61,311 nt of DNA. It comes from F1-120-MAGs238 sp964484185. GTDB lineage: Bacteria; Planctomycetota; Phycisphaerae; Phycisphaerales; UBA1924. Shown here piece by piece: positions 40,941-50,444 of this stretch (positions are counted from its first letter, which is position 1; the number at the start of each line of letters is the position of its first letter). The position numbers were made by a program, and so were the translations under genes. The DNA lies in the NCBI GenBank assembly GCA_964484185.1, contig CAZAEQ010000027.1, positions 1-61,311 on the forward strand, in the 5' to 3' direction. The notes below the pieces were generated by a model. It did no database searches. It worked only from the letters and a program-made list of their open reading frames with translations, and was not told where the DNA came from.

Positions 40941-41576
40941 TCAACGCGTGGTACGCGGCCAGTCGAGATCTGCGGCGGCGCCGACGAGCAGTCGCGCGAT
41001 GACATCGCGTGATTGATGGCCGCTGGCATCGGTATCGCGCCGCGCGATGCCGATAGCGTCGAGCACACCGAAGCCGAGGCCGACGTTGATAAGGAGCCAG
41101 CCGATGATTTCGGGACTGAAGCGGCCGGCGATTTTGTGGCGTTCACGCGCCCAGGAAAGTTCCTTCACCAGGAACTGATGGAGTTTCTGCACGTGGTCAT
41201 CGATCTCATCGCGGATGAGCGGATCATCGGTTTCGGCGAGGGCTTTAAACATCACGCGATAGGCGTTGCGTTCTTTGCCGGTGACCATGGGGTTTTCGTT
41301 GAGTAAGCGGAGCAGGCGCTGGGCGGGATCACTGGCATCTGCGAGGCTTTTTTCCCAGGCGGTAATGGTGCGTTCGCCGGTGCGGCGAATGAGGTGCACG
41401 AAGAGGTCACGCTTGTTTTCGAAGTTGAGGTAGATGACCGGTTCTGAAACGCCCGCAGCTTTGGCGAGTTCATACGTCGTTGCGCGGGCGTAGCCGTGGC
41501 GCGCGAAGAGCTCGAGAGCAATGTCGAGAAGTTGCTCGCGGCGTTGAGCTTTGGTGAGTCTGGGTGATCGGGCCAT
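40941..41576 (-). CDS. TetR-family transcriptional regulator
   Basis: The 211-residue protein has the N-terminal HTH typical of TetR: RREQLLDIALELFARHGYARATTYELAKAAGVSEPVIYLNFENKRDLFVHLI (residues ~12-63). The ligand-binding C-terminal part has no recognised signature. Its target is unknown. It lies between dnaA and yidD, on the same strand as both, with six bases before yidD. Confidence 0.9.
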   Translation of the reverse strand: MARSPRLTKAQRREQLLDIALELFARHGYARATTYELAKAAGVSEPVIYLNFENKRDLFVHLIRRTGERTITAWEKSLADASDPAQRLLRLLNENPMVTGKERNAYRVMFKALAETDDPLIRDEIDDHVQKLHQFLVKELSWARERHKIAGRFSPEIIGWLLINVGLGFGVLDAIGIARRDTDASGHQSRDVIARLLVGAAADLDWPRTTR

Positions 41577-41582
41577 GAGGTC

Positions 41583-41864
41583 TCATCTTTGGCGCGGAGG
41601 GCGTGGGGGGACAGGGTCGTAACCACCCTTTGCGAAGGGGTGGCAGCGGGCGATTCTCTTTGCGGTGAGCCGGGTGCCTTTGAACGCGCCATATTCGCGG
41701 TAGGCCTCGAGGCCAAATCGCGAACACGTTGGCTCATAGCGACACTGTGTACCGATGATCGGGGAAAGAGTGATTCGATAGAGCCAGATCACCCAGATGA
41801 ACGGATGAGCGAGCATCCGGCTGAGCCAGGGGACTGGGGCGGGAGCTGGGGGCGGTTGGTCCAT
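41583..41864 (-). CDS. yidD: Membrane protein insertion efficiency factor YidD
   Basis: The 93-residue protein shows the YidD signature: LYRITLSPIIGTQCRYEPTCSRFGLEAYREYGAFKGTRLTAKRIARCHPF, then GYDPVP. The three Cys and the amphipathic N-terminal helix are present. YidD aids YidC-dependent insertion. It is directly downstream of rnpA, as usual. Confidence 0.95.
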   Translation of the reverse strand: MDQPPPAPAPVPWLSRMLAHPFIWVIWLYRITLSPIIGTQCRYEPTCSRFGLEAYREYGAFKGTRLTAKRIARCHPFAKGGYDPVPPRPPRQR

Positions 41865-42287
41865 TTAGGTTTCTAAACTGCGGCGGTCGCGACGCTCGAT
41901 TTCACGCCATGCCGCGGCGGTTGCCTGCAGGAGTGCTTGCTTGCAGATTTCGACAGTCGGGGCTTCTGTGGTCGTGCGGAACTGCACAATCAGGTCCAGG
42001 TTGCGGCCATCTGCGTGGGCGAGCAACGGGAGAGAATCTTTGAACGCATCGCGCATGCGGCGTTTGAGCTGGTTGCGCAGGACTGCTGTTCCCAGGCGGC
42101 GATGAACGGCGAGGCCGAGGCGGGGGTGGGGGAGTGAGTTGGTTTGAAAGAAGACGACCAGGGGATGTGCGGTTTTGCGGAGCTTGTTGAGGTAGATGGC
42201 GTCGTATTGGCGTTCGTGGGTGAGGCGCATGGCCCGGGTGAAGGCGCTTTTTCGGGCGGGGGCGAGGTTTGTGCCGCGGGGAGGCAT
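41865..42287 (-). CDS. rnpA: Ribonuclease P protein component
   Basis: The 140-residue protein has the RNase P signature RNQLKRRMRDAF (RNxxKRxxRExF) and GLAVHRRLGTAVLRN. The N-terminal part has the usual basic FTRAMRLTHERQYDAIY. It binds the catalytic RNA that trims tRNA 5' ends. The L34 gene rpmH, which normally sits just before rnpA, is not upstream here: only ~40 bases separate the rnpA start from the divergent feoA. Confidence 0.93.
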   Translation of the reverse strand: MPPRGTNLAPARKSAFTRAMRLTHERQYDAIYLNKLRKTAHPLVVFFQTNSLPHPRLGLAVHRRLGTAVLRNQLKRRMRDAFKDSLPLLAHADGRNLDLIVQFRTTTEAPTVEICKQALLQATAAAWREIERRDRRSLET

Positions 42288-42329
42288 GGGAGAGATTAGC
42301 GTTGGAAGGTGCTTTGAGAGGCTATCCTA

Positions 42330-42689
42330 TTGAAACTCAGTCTCAACTGGGCTGGGGTACGGTTTTCAAAAGTCAGTTCAGGGACGCCATTGAAGGTAAA
42401 GAGCGACATTTCAAAGCATGCCGAACCACTTTCAACCAAGGGTCAGGGGTGGAAGGGTGTCGTTGTGGAATCGGTGAACGACCAGAATGAGCGGGATGGG
42501 CCTGTCTTGCGGGCGATGGGGCTGCGGCCTGCGGCACGAGTTCGGGTATGCCGCGTCGGAGAGCCCACAATTGTCGAGGTGGTTGGCGGAGTGGGGGAGA
42601 CGTGCCGGTGCGGGTGTCGCATCGGGCTTTGCCGCGAATTGGCGGCAAAGGTGATGGTGCGGGCTGAGGGCCAAGAGCAAGGATCATGA
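42330..42689 (+). CDS. feoA: FeoA-type SH3-like protein of iron transport
   Basis: TTG 42330 has AGAGG eight bases upstream. The C-terminal ~75 residues carry the FeoA pattern: VRAMGLRPAARVRVCRVGEPTIVEVVG and CRIGLCRELAAKVMV. The extra ~40 N-terminal residues are unusual for FeoA (~75-80) and Ser/Lys-rich. FeoA is an accessory of the FeoB Fe(II) transporter, which starts inside its stop codon (four-base overlap). Confidence 0.85.
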   Translation: MKLSLNWAGVRFSKVSSGTPLKVKSDISKHAEPLSTKGQGWKGVVVESVNDQNERDGPVLRAMGLRPAARVRVCRVGEPTIVEVVGGVGETCRCGCRIGLCRELAAKVMVRAEGQEQGS

Positions 42690-44716
42690 GTGTTGCAGAA
42701 CCTCAAGACGCGGAGAGCCATGTGTCGGACGAGCAGCCGCTGAAGGTTGCGTTGCTTGGGAACCCCAACACCGGAAAAACAACACTATTTAATGTATTGA
42801 GCGGACTGCGGCACAAGACCAGCAATTTTCCCGGGACGACGCAGGAAGCGCGAATTGGAACGGTGACAGCTCCGGGCGGGCGCAGTGTGCACCTGGTTGA
42901 TCTGCCTGGAATCTACTCGATTGAGATTGATCAGCCCGAGAGCGAAGTCTGTCGGCAGGTGCTTGATGGAAGAACTTCGCCGGTAGGAGAACGAACGGGC
43001 GAGCCAGACACGGTGTGTGTAGTGCTGGATGCGACTAATCTCTCTCGCAATCTGGTGATTGCAGGCGAAGCGCTGCGGCGGCGATTACCGACGCTTGTGG
43101 TAATCAACATGATCGATCTGGCGCACCGGGCTGGGCTGCGGATTTCGACCAAGGTTTTGTCGGAGCGATTGGGATGCAGTGTGCTGGCGGTGTCAGCGCG
43201 GTCGGGTGAACACACTGGTCAAATCTTGCCGGCGATGTTGAGCGCGACAATTCCCAATCGAACACCGCCGGGCGGGCAAGCTGCGCTCGAAGAATGGGCT
43301 GAAGAAATTGCCGCGGAAGCGATTGTGGCTGCGCCTGCGTGCGAAGATGGCGAAGATCATGAAGATGCGGGGCCGAGCGAAGAAGAACTGGAAGCAAGGC
43401 GTTTGCGGACAGATCGGATAGATGCAACGCTGGTGCATCCGGTGCTGGGAACGCTCATTTTCACAATAGTCGCGGCGGGGATTTTCTGGTTGATCTTCAG
43501 CCTTGCGAGCTATCCGATGGATTGGATCGACACGGTCTTTGGTGCCATTTCAAAAGCGATCTCGGCGTGGATGCCCGAAGGGATTTTGAGCGAGTTGTTG
43601 TCGGGCGGGATTGTGGGGGGCGTGTCGGGAGTGGTGGTTTTTGTGCCGCAGATTGCGCTGCTTTTCTTTGTGATCTCACTGCTGGAAGACACCGGGTATC
43701 TGGCGCGAGCCGCGTTTCTGATGGATCGTGTGCTGCGGCCTTTTGGGTTGCCGGGACATGCATTTGTGCCGCTGCTTTCGAGCCATGCGTGCGCGATACC
43801 GGGGATTATCGCTACGCGTTCGATTCCGGATAAACGCGAGCGCATCGCGGCGATCATGGCTGCGCCGTTCATGACATGTTCAGCGCGGTTGCCCGTGTTT
43901 GTGCTGGTGACGAACGTGCTGTTTCCCAATCGGCCTGCGATGGCAGCGCTTGCGTTTGTTGGAAGTTATGCACTGGGGATTTTCGCGGGGCTTACAAGCG
44001 CATTGATTTTCCGGCGGACGATTTTGAAGGGTCGCGGGCGGCCGATGGCGATGGAGCTGCCATCGTACAAGATGCCGAGCGTGCGGACGGCGGCGTTGAC
44101 AGCGTATGACCGCGTGCTGGTGTTCCTGAAAAAAGCGGGGACGAACATTCTGGCGATTTCGATTGTGCTCTGGTGGCTGGGGGCGTTTCCAAGGGTGAGC
44201 CCGCCGCAGAAAGCGGTGGATTTGCAGGTGCAGGCGGCGGCGATGCGGGAAGCTGAGCCACAGGAGGCGGAGAAACTTGATGCAGCGGCAGATGAACTGA
44301 TTCGATCGAATGCCAAACGGGAATCGCTGATCGGGCATCTGGGAAGGTTTACTGAGCCAGTGTTCAGGCCATTGGGGTATGACTGGCAGCTATCGATCGG
44401 CGTGTTGTGTTCATTTGCCGCACGCGAGGTTTTTGTTTCGACGATGGCGGTGGTGGTGACAGGTCACGAAGATTCGGAAGATGAAGGCGTGATGGATCGC
44501 CTGGCGGCGGCAACGAGAGATGATGGGACGCCGGTGTTTTCGACGGCGGCGAGCTGGTCACTGCTCGTATTCTTTGTGCTGGCGATGCAGTGCATGAGCA
44601 CGCTGGTGACAACCGCGCGGGAAACGGGTTCGTGGAAGTGGGCGATGTTACAATTAGTGTGGAATACGGGCTGGGCGTATGTACTAGCGATAATTGTTTT
44701 TCAGGTGCTGAAATGA
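42686..44716 (+). CDS. feoB: Ferrous iron transport protein FeoB
   Basis: The 676-residue protein starts with a G domain: GNPNTGKTTLFN (G1), DLPGIYS (G3), NMID (G4) and a SARSG loop (G5). A long acidic, helical linker follows (~195-245), then about eight membrane spans with the family's Cys-containing segments (SSHACAIPGI, APFMTCSARLPV). It takes up Fe(II) using GTP. It ends by overlapping the small membrane gene at 44713 by four bases (ATGA). Confidence 0.94.
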   Translation: MSVAEPQDAESHVSDEQPLKVALLGNPNTGKTTLFNVLSGLRHKTSNFPGTTQEARIGTVTAPGGRSVHLVDLPGIYSIEIDQPESEVCRQVLDGRTSPVGERTGEPDTVCVVLDATNLSRNLVIAGEALRRRLPTLVVINMIDLAHRAGLRISTKVLSERLGCSVLAVSARSGEHTGQILPAMLSATIPNRTPPGGQAALEEWAEEIAAEAIVAAPACEDGEDHEDAGPSEEELEARRLRTDRIDATLVHPVLGTLIFTIVAAGIFWLIFSLASYPMDWIDTVFGAISKAISAWMPEGILSELLSGGIVGGVSGVVVFVPQIALLFFVISLLEDTGYLARAAFLMDRVLRPFGLPGHAFVPLLSSHACAIPGIIATRSIPDKRERIAAIMAAPFMTCSARLPVFVLVTNVLFPNRPAMAALAFVGSYALGIFAGLTSALIFRRTILKGRGRPMAMELPSYKMPSVRTAALTAYDRVLVFLKKAGTNILAISIVLWWLGAFPRVSPPQKAVDLQVQAAAMREAEPQEAEKLDAAADELIRSNAKRESLIGHLGRFTEPVFRPLGYDWQLSIGVLCSFAAREVFVSTMAVVVTGHEDSEDEGVMDRLAAATRDDGTPVFSTAASWSLLVFFVLAMQCMSTLVTTARETGSWKWAMLQLVWNTGWAYVLAIIVFQVLK

Positions 44717-44922
44717 ATGTTGCGGTTCAAACTTCGCCAGGTCAGGCGACTTCAGCGAAGCCGCTGACGAGCGATCCACAATTCTGGATCGCGACGGTTA
44801 TTGCGGTGATCGCGGCGGGGTTTTTGCTGCGGGCGCTGTTGCCGAAATTGGGCGTGAAGTTGTCGAAGGGAGTTTCGAGCAAGGCGACGTTGACGGTGGG
44901 CGGGAAGGCGATTAAGAAGTAG
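44713..44922 (+). CDS. Small membrane protein downstream of feoB
   Basis: ATG 44713 overlaps the feoB stop. The 69-residue protein has one membrane span (WIATVIAVIAAGFLLRALL) and a Lys/Gly-rich tail. It lacks the Cys-rich tail of the typical FeoB-associated mini-protein. The tight coupling with feoB suggests it helps the transporter. No family recognised. Confidence 0.65.
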   Translation: MNVAVQTSPGQATSAKPLTSDPQFWIATVIAVIAAGFLLRALLPKLGVKLSKGVSSKATLTVGGKAIKK

Positions 44923-44936
44923 AGCGGAAAGAAAAC

Positions 44937-44964
44937 GCCGCGGAACTTGTGAGTTTCGCGGCGG
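44937..44964 (+). terminator. Stem-loop after the feo operon
   Basis: CGCCGCG (44937-44943) pairs with CGCGGCG (44958-44964), extended by AAC/GTT-type pairs. No T-run follows on the plus strand. Confidence 0.45.
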
Positions 44965-44994
44965 AGAAGTGGGTTAGAGAATTCGGTCTACTGT

Positions 44995-45732
44995 CTATCT
45001 GCGATGGCGGAGGGCGAGGGGAAGTGCAGCAAAAACCACTGCGCCAACGGATGTACTTGGTACATCCACCGTGTCAATGAAATATTTCATGTTTGTTTGG
45101 TCGGTTCCATCGAAATCAATAATCTGCCCGTTAGTAAAGTCATACGCAAACTGCGAGCTGTACCCAGTTGTTCGGGGACCACTGAACACCACTGCTATGT
45201 CGCTTACATCAACTCCCACAATCTCAGTTATCTGAGTACTCATGAAGACATGGGTTGGAAGCATGATCTCAAATCCCCGATAGAACCCACCGCCCGAGTA
45301 ATACGCTACTCCCGTGTTTGGACTGATCGCCGATCCGTGAAATGTGTCTAGGCCAAGAAGCCGTCGGTCTGAATCATAGAACCGAATTGTAATCCGAAAA
45401 TCTTGGAGTGGCGAAGTTACCGATTTGTTGAAAATTGAGAAGCCAATGTCCGAAAGTAGCGCTGGCCCAGAAGTTTCCAGTTCAAGGGCGTCCGCAATCT
45501 CATCTGTTCCGGCGACGAATGTCCCACGAAGCCGAGATACCCCACCCTGCGAAGGAGTCCTCCAATTGTCATACGCGCGAAACCCATCTTGAGGGTAAAC
45601 GTCTCCCGGTCCCGTTTCAGTGAAGACCCGCTCGCCATTGATACCATGTGTGTATTGATATGTAATTTGTGACAAGCATTGATTCGCAAACAGCCCGACA
45701 AGGGCGTAGGCAGTGAAAAGTTTGAGTATCAT
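44995..45732 (-). CDS. Secreted protein with PEP-CTERM-like C-terminal tail
   Basis: The 245-residue protein has a signal peptide (MILKLFTAYALVGLFANQCLSQ), a beta-rich body and a C-terminal VPSTSVGAVVFAALPLALRHRR: a short Pro-containing motif, a hydrophobic stretch and an Arg-rich end. This is the layout of exosortase/PEP-CTERM sorting tails, though the motif is VPS rather than PEP. It is A+T-richer than the genes to its left. Function unknown. Confidence 0.65.
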   Translation of the reverse strand: MILKLFTAYALVGLFANQCLSQITYQYTHGINGERVFTETGPGDVYPQDGFRAYDNWRTPSQGGVSRLRGTFVAGTDEIADALELETSGPALLSDIGFSIFNKSVTSPLQDFRITIRFYDSDRRLLGLDTFHGSAISPNTGVAYYSGGGFYRGFEIMLPTHVFMSTQITEIVGVDVSDIAVVFSGPRTTGYSSQFAYDFTNGQIIDFDGTDQTNMKYFIDTVDVPSTSVGAVVFAALPLALRHRR

Positions 45733-45795
45733 GGGTTCCTCACATGAATGATCTGTTACAGAGCAAAATGACTGACGACGTATGGGAAGCGGCTT

Positions 45796-47748
45796 CTAGT
45801 AATCGTGATTGATCAGCGGGTCAAGATAGTTGTAGTTGCGGATGAGGTCGGTACCTGCCAGATGCGCATCCCAGTATGTAGTAAAAAGCGTTCTGTCCGC
45901 TTCCTCAATGCGGCCGTTGCCATCGATATCTCCGTTTCCAAAAACCGCGGGAAACACTTCGCCACCGTTGTTAATTGGATTCGCGTGAAACGCAATGCCC
46001 TCGTCGATGGCTGTATTCGCCATACTTAGATCACTCGCATTGATCACGCTATCGCCATTGAAATCAGCAACCTTAATTTTGCCGAGGCTGTACCAGCGCT
46101 TCATCATTTCCGCTGTTTTGTTGTGAGTTCCGTAGGCGTTCCAGGCGCCGACAACATATCTGTGCTCGCGGGCGTATTCAAAATCGACCCATTCCATGTG
46201 ATCGGTGTTATCCAGGATGTGGACTTCGGTGTTTGGACTCAGGTGTGTTTTTGCATAATTCTTCCAAGTGCGATGGCCTGTCGTGCTGTCATCTTCATAT
46301 GCGATGACCTGAAAGGTCGCAAACCACGGCATGTTTGCTACCGCACAGTCATCAAGGATTTCGACCGTGTTTCCCACCGGGCCTACATCAAAGGTCGGAA
46401 TGGTCTCACCACCAATCTTGATTTGGTTCGTACGAATCCAGGGGTTGTGCGCGAACTCCACAGCGCCCCAGCGACGCTCATGCCCCCAGTCAGTTGCGGA
46501 AGCAGAGGAGAAGTTTTCGCTTGCTGTATCAAACCAGATTCGTCTGATACCAGCGGAAAACCAAGGACTAATCGTGTTGTACACATGGCTCATATTGCCG
46601 TGCCGGTTCACCGGTTGGCCTTGGGCGTTGTAGAACGTGAAACTATGTCTCGGATCAATTGGGGCTGGCGGTGTGAGCGTGAAGTTCCAGTCGCGCCAGA
46701 CAAATTTGCGAACTTCAAGGCCGTCGTCATCTAGTCCTTCATACGATTCGAGCCGGTCAATGTACCCGGGGTTCGGATCAGCACTCGGATAATTGAGGTC
46801 GGTCCGCTCGGTGTTTACGTTGTCACCGGAATTCACTGGAATGCCGCCACCAATGTACACTTCAATGTCCACGTGGTCAGGGTCGCTTGGGTCGCAGTAC
46901 GCAGTCAGAAACTCATCCCAAGCGTTCTTGGGCTGGAAGTTTCCCATCTGAACCAGGCCGCCTTGGAAATAGTCCCGCTTCCAGACCGGCATGCCGTGAT
47001 ACTGGTTCATGGACTGTGTGGCGCCGCCATATTTTCTGTACCTAAGGTCTGTTGGGTGTCCACTATCTATGCCGAGGTACTTGCCACCAGCCACGCCAGC
47101 AGGGAGATGTAGCATGACGCGGCGAATACCAAACTCTCTCCAACGCAAAATTGTTCGAATCAAACCATCGAATTGGTCAGGCACTCCATTTGGTTGATAG
47201 CGGTACACGCCGCCATCTGCGACCCACAACTTGTCGGAGTCAAACGTCCCCCCTACTGGGCCACCCATGCTTTGTGGAATATTGGGGCTGTATTTGTCTT
47301 GGCCAGCAAGGGCCGGATCAAAAGGCACGCGCCCATCGGCAGTATCTGGATGAATTGTAAGATGACCGTTATCGTCGGTATATGCACTGGTGATCCACCA
47401 GAATTCTGGGTTTCCGCGAGAGTTCTGTGCCCAATCCGCACTTCCCAATTGAATCGTCATCATGGGGCGACGATCAGGAGTCCAAGGAGACAGCTCGGGT
47501 GTATCAGCCCAGCTCGAATACGCCGGAGGGTACGCATAATTGTACAACCAACCGAAAGGAGTTTGGCCAGGAATTCCTTCTGGGTGGGGGTTGTCGTTCT
47601 TGGGAAACAAGTGCATGTCACAATGTGGAAGGGTCTCAGGTGTCGGGTCGCCAACAACTGCAATTGCACCTTGGTGCGGAACTGGTTGTGCCTTCACCAC
47701 CCCCACACAACTAACCACCGCCAGACCCCCCCTAACCAACGATTCCAC
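45796..47748 (-). CDS. Large secreted protein with dockerin-like Ca loops
   Basis: The 650-residue protein has a signal peptide (VRGGLAVVSCVGVVKAQ). A middle region (~190-470) alternates strands and helices as in a TIM-barrel-like fold, with RRVMLHLPAG, HVDIEVYIGGG and RRIWFDTAS. The C-terminal ~75 residues hold two Ca-loop repeats: ADFNGDSVINASDLSMANTAID and GDIDGNGRIEEADRTLF, like type I dockerins. I do not recognise a catalytic family; a glycan-related role is a guess. Base use is A+T-richer than the flanks, which hints at a separate origin. Confidence 0.7.
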   Translation of the reverse strand: MESLVRGGLAVVSCVGVVKAQPVPHQGAIAVVGDPTPETLPHCDMHLFPKNDNPHPEGIPGQTPFGWLYNYAYPPAYSSWADTPELSPWTPDRRPMMTIQLGSADWAQNSRGNPEFWWITSAYTDDNGHLTIHPDTADGRVPFDPALAGQDKYSPNIPQSMGGPVGGTFDSDKLWVADGGVYRYQPNGVPDQFDGLIRTILRWREFGIRRVMLHLPAGVAGGKYLGIDSGHPTDLRYRKYGGATQSMNQYHGMPVWKRDYFQGGLVQMGNFQPKNAWDEFLTAYCDPSDPDHVDIEVYIGGGIPVNSGDNVNTERTDLNYPSADPNPGYIDRLESYEGLDDDGLEVRKFVWRDWNFTLTPPAPIDPRHSFTFYNAQGQPVNRHGNMSHVYNTISPWFSAGIRRIWFDTASENFSSASATDWGHERRWGAVEFAHNPWIRTNQIKIGGETIPTFDVGPVGNTVEILDDCAVANMPWFATFQVIAYEDDSTTGHRTWKNYAKTHLSPNTEVHILDNTDHMEWVDFEYAREHRYVVGAWNAYGTHNKTAEMMKRWYSLGKIKVADFNGDSVINASDLSMANTAIDEGIAFHANPINNGGEVFPAVFGNGDIDGNGRIEEADRTLFTTYWDAHLAGTDLIRNYNYLDPLINHDY

Positions 47749-48071
47749 GCTCTTGCATTCAACATAGCAAAGGCTCCTTGCGTCGATCCCGGGCTTTATC
47801 GGAGCCGCGTGAGGTTGAACGTATTAATCGCCACGAGCGACAGAACCCCAAAGGTCGATTGGCCATGGACAAACACGATGAACCGCCGCGTATCAACTCC
47901 GATCCGCGACGGTCCCTATCTAATATGGACCATGAATTGGAAGGTTGCAAATAAAGTTATGGATTTTAAGCTACGTTTCTCGGACGTACAGAGGATTCGA
48001 GTAGGAAAGGGGCGGAGAAGGCAAAGGCACATCGGCCTGGAGACCGATGCCACGCTGCGTTGTGTCATTGG
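47749..48071. other. Intergenic region downstream of the subtilase gene
   Basis: About 320 bases hold a weak minus-strand stem-loop at ~48025-48050 (CATCGG/CCGATG) followed by a C/T-rich stretch that may end the subtilase transcript. The rest must hold the promoter of the 45796-47748 gene. I see no gene; a 312-codon plus-strand frame through this area is mostly antisense and looks spurious. Confidence 0.4.
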
Positions 48072-50249
48072 TCAGCAGGGCGTGCTGAATGCAGCGACAA
48101 AATCGAGATAATCGAAGAAGTCGATCACTTGATCATTGTTGAAGTCCGCGCTTTGACTGCCCGCGCTGAATGCGGCGACGAAGTCGAGGTAGTCGAAGAA
48201 ATCTACCAGTTGGTCGTTGTTGAAATCGCCCGGGCAGCCAGTTTCAGAGATTGCGCCGGTTGCGGAGATTGCAAAGCCTTGCGAGCCCAGGTTGACTGCT
48301 GTGCCGCGGATGTGGATTGTCCAGAGGCCGGGGGTGGGAGACTGAATGCGAACCTGTTCGAGGTTGTTGATAGGGTCGGGGAGGCCGCCGGGGACGCTGA
48401 ATCCGCCGACGAGGTTGTTGCCCACAAAAATATCGCCGCTGGGGCTGATGACCAGCAAGTCGAGGTCGTTGACCGGCGTGACTGTTGCTGGAAGTGTTGC
48501 CGGCTGATCGGTGTACGCCATGGTGATGCGGAAGATCTGGGCTGCATCGCTGACATTGATCTGGAACTCGCGAACGCCATCGGTTGAGAGAGCTTGTGAA
48601 GATGTGTTGCGAATGTCTTTGATCACGAGTCGGTTGGCATCGCCGGCGAACGGGAGCACGCTGCGGGCGAGTACGCGACCCCAGCCCTCTTGATTACTTG
48701 GATAGCCGGGAGAGAGCAGATCCTCGCCGCTGTTTACGACCATTGCCTTCAAGAGTGCGCCTGAAGGGATGAGCGCGTTACTGGGAGTGGCGACACCGGT
48801 GGGGTAGAAGCCATCGGTGAAATATTGGCGAATGAGCGTACTGACGCCGCCGATTGCGGGAGTTGCCATTGAAGTGCCGGAATTGACTGCGGTGGCGCAT
48901 CCGGTTGCGCCTGCAGCAGAAGTGATGGTACATCCAGGCGCGGCAATGTCTGGTTTGCGGCGGCCGTCAAGTGTCGGGCCGGCACCAGGGAGACTTCCAA
49001 AGACGACGCAGATTTGATTTTGATTTGGTGTGTTACCAGTGCGGGTGACCGCGATTGAGTTCTTGGCATTTTCTGGATTGCGGACGATTGGTGTATTACT
49101 GACAGCAAAGACCAGGAGCGCATCCTCATTGTCGCGCATAAAGGTATCGATCGCAGCACACGCGTAGTCGTACTGCATGGTGGCATCATTACCCCAGCTG
49201 TTGGTGTGGACCCGGGCGCCTTGCGAGTAGTGAAGATTGAAACGCTCAAGGTAACTTGCCTGGGTAGTGAGCGGCGCGACATTGAAAACAATCTTGGCGC
49301 CATACGCCACGCCGCGGGAAGCGCTCTCGATTCCTTCATCTCCGGCGGCGATCGCGGCAACATGGGTTCCATGCGAGTCGTAACCGCCGACAGGTGTGTT
49401 ATAGGCGAGAATCTTGCGGTGAGCTGGGCCGATGGGATTCACTGGGTCCAGAAATGCACAGTGTTGAGTGGCAACGTAGCCGTCGATCACGCCAATGATT
49501 TGATTGACGCCGGTGATTCCGCGGTCGTAGATAGGGCGGCTGCCCGCAACATTGGATTGGACGATCCAGCGCTGATTAGCATCTCGCGGCGTGAATTCCG
49601 GGAGTTCTTCGATGAACTGCACGGCATCAAGCGCGGCGAGCGCGGCAAGGCTCGAAATCGGAACTGTCGCGGTGAAGGAAACAGAATCTCGAATGTTCTC
49701 GCTTTCGACGAGAGTGAGACCGGGAATAGCGGCGAGTTGTTCAGCGAGCTTTCCTTGAAGGACCTGCCGCGGAAACAGGAGAACTCGAAGTGCTACCAGG
49801 TTCTGAGCGGCAATCTGCTGACGCGAGTCGGTAACGAATGTGCGCGAGCCGATTGCAGAGTCAAGTTTCCAGGAGTTTTGGAATGTGACAACACTGGCAA
49901 CGAAATCAAGTTCGCGAAGTGACTCAGGCGTTACGCCATCGAGACTGACGAGATACGAAAGGCTGGGGTAATAGCCACAGAGAATCACGCCACGAACCGC
50001 AAGGGCTTCAGCTCGGGCCTGCGTTAGTGGCTGCGCCAGCGTAAGAACGTAGTGGTTGCCGGGCGCAAACGACTTGCTTGAGATCAGATTGGTGAGCGAA
50101 GAAATTTGAACGTCGCCAGTTCGAAGTGAGAGCTTTCCAGACTGTGCAGAGAGCGGTTCGGCGTTGGCCGAGAGCGAGTTACAGCACAGGGCGAAAACAA
50201 TCGCCAGGCCGTTTGCGGGCACAGATATGGGGCGGGCGCGCAATGTCAT
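48072..50249 (-). CDS. Subtilisin-family (S8) secreted serine protease with DFFDYLD tail
   Basis: The 725-residue protein has a signal peptide and an ~195-residue propeptide-like region. The S8 catalytic triad follows in order: Asp in IIGVIDGYV, His in SHGTHVAAIAAG and Ser in NSGTSMATPAIGG. A C-terminal beta-rich region resembles a P-domain (LDLLVISPSGDIFVGNN, then WTIHIRG). The last ~45 residues carry a duplicated Ca loop with DFFDYLDFVAAFS, nearly the same as in the 18421 protein. It should be secreted, self-cleaved and held at the surface by the tail. Confidence 0.9.
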   Translation of the reverse strand: MTLRARPISVPANGLAIVFALCCNSLSANAEPLSAQSGKLSLRTGDVQISSLTNLISSKSFAPGNHYVLTLAQPLTQARAEALAVRGVILCGYYPSLSYLVSLDGVTPESLRELDFVASVVTFQNSWKLDSAIGSRTFVTDSRQQIAAQNLVALRVLLFPRQVLQGKLAEQLAAIPGLTLVESENIRDSVSFTATVPISSLAALAALDAVQFIEELPEFTPRDANQRWIVQSNVAGSRPIYDRGITGVNQIIGVIDGYVATQHCAFLDPVNPIGPAHRKILAYNTPVGGYDSHGTHVAAIAAGDEGIESASRGVAYGAKIVFNVAPLTTQASYLERFNLHYSQGARVHTNSWGNDATMQYDYACAAIDTFMRDNEDALLVFAVSNTPIVRNPENAKNSIAVTRTGNTPNQNQICVVFGSLPGAGPTLDGRRKPDIAAPGCTITSAAGATGCATAVNSGTSMATPAIGGVSTLIRQYFTDGFYPTGVATPSNALIPSGALLKAMVVNSGEDLLSPGYPSNQEGWGRVLARSVLPFAGDANRLVIKDIRNTSSQALSTDGVREFQINVSDAAQIFRITMAYTDQPATLPATVTPVNDLDLLVISPSGDIFVGNNLVGGFSVPGGLPDPINNLEQVRIQSPTPGLWTIHIRGTAVNLGSQGFAISATGAISETGCPGDFNNDQLVDFFDYLDFVAAFSAGSQSADFNNDQVIDFFDYLDFVAAFSTPC

Positions 50250-50444
50250 TCAGCGACTCTCTTCTCCCATCCAGTCTCATCCAGCTATCACAATTGGGAA
50301 CACACAGCGATTTCGTTCCGTCCCCCGCGTCCATACCAGGAAGAAATCTCCCGACACACATTGTTGCCACACCGCCCGAGCCACAGCACACTTGAGCGAG
50401 TGATTTTGCCGGGTCCGATGTGAGTTATCGCCCCAAAAAGCCGC

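Noticed and set aside
42288..42330. rpmH upstream of rnpA
   Set aside because: Only ~40 bases are available and no L34-like basic peptide is encoded.
47173..48111. 312-codon plus-strand frame
   Set aside because: Mostly antisense to a real secreted-protein gene with signal peptide and Ca loops; no recognisable fold.
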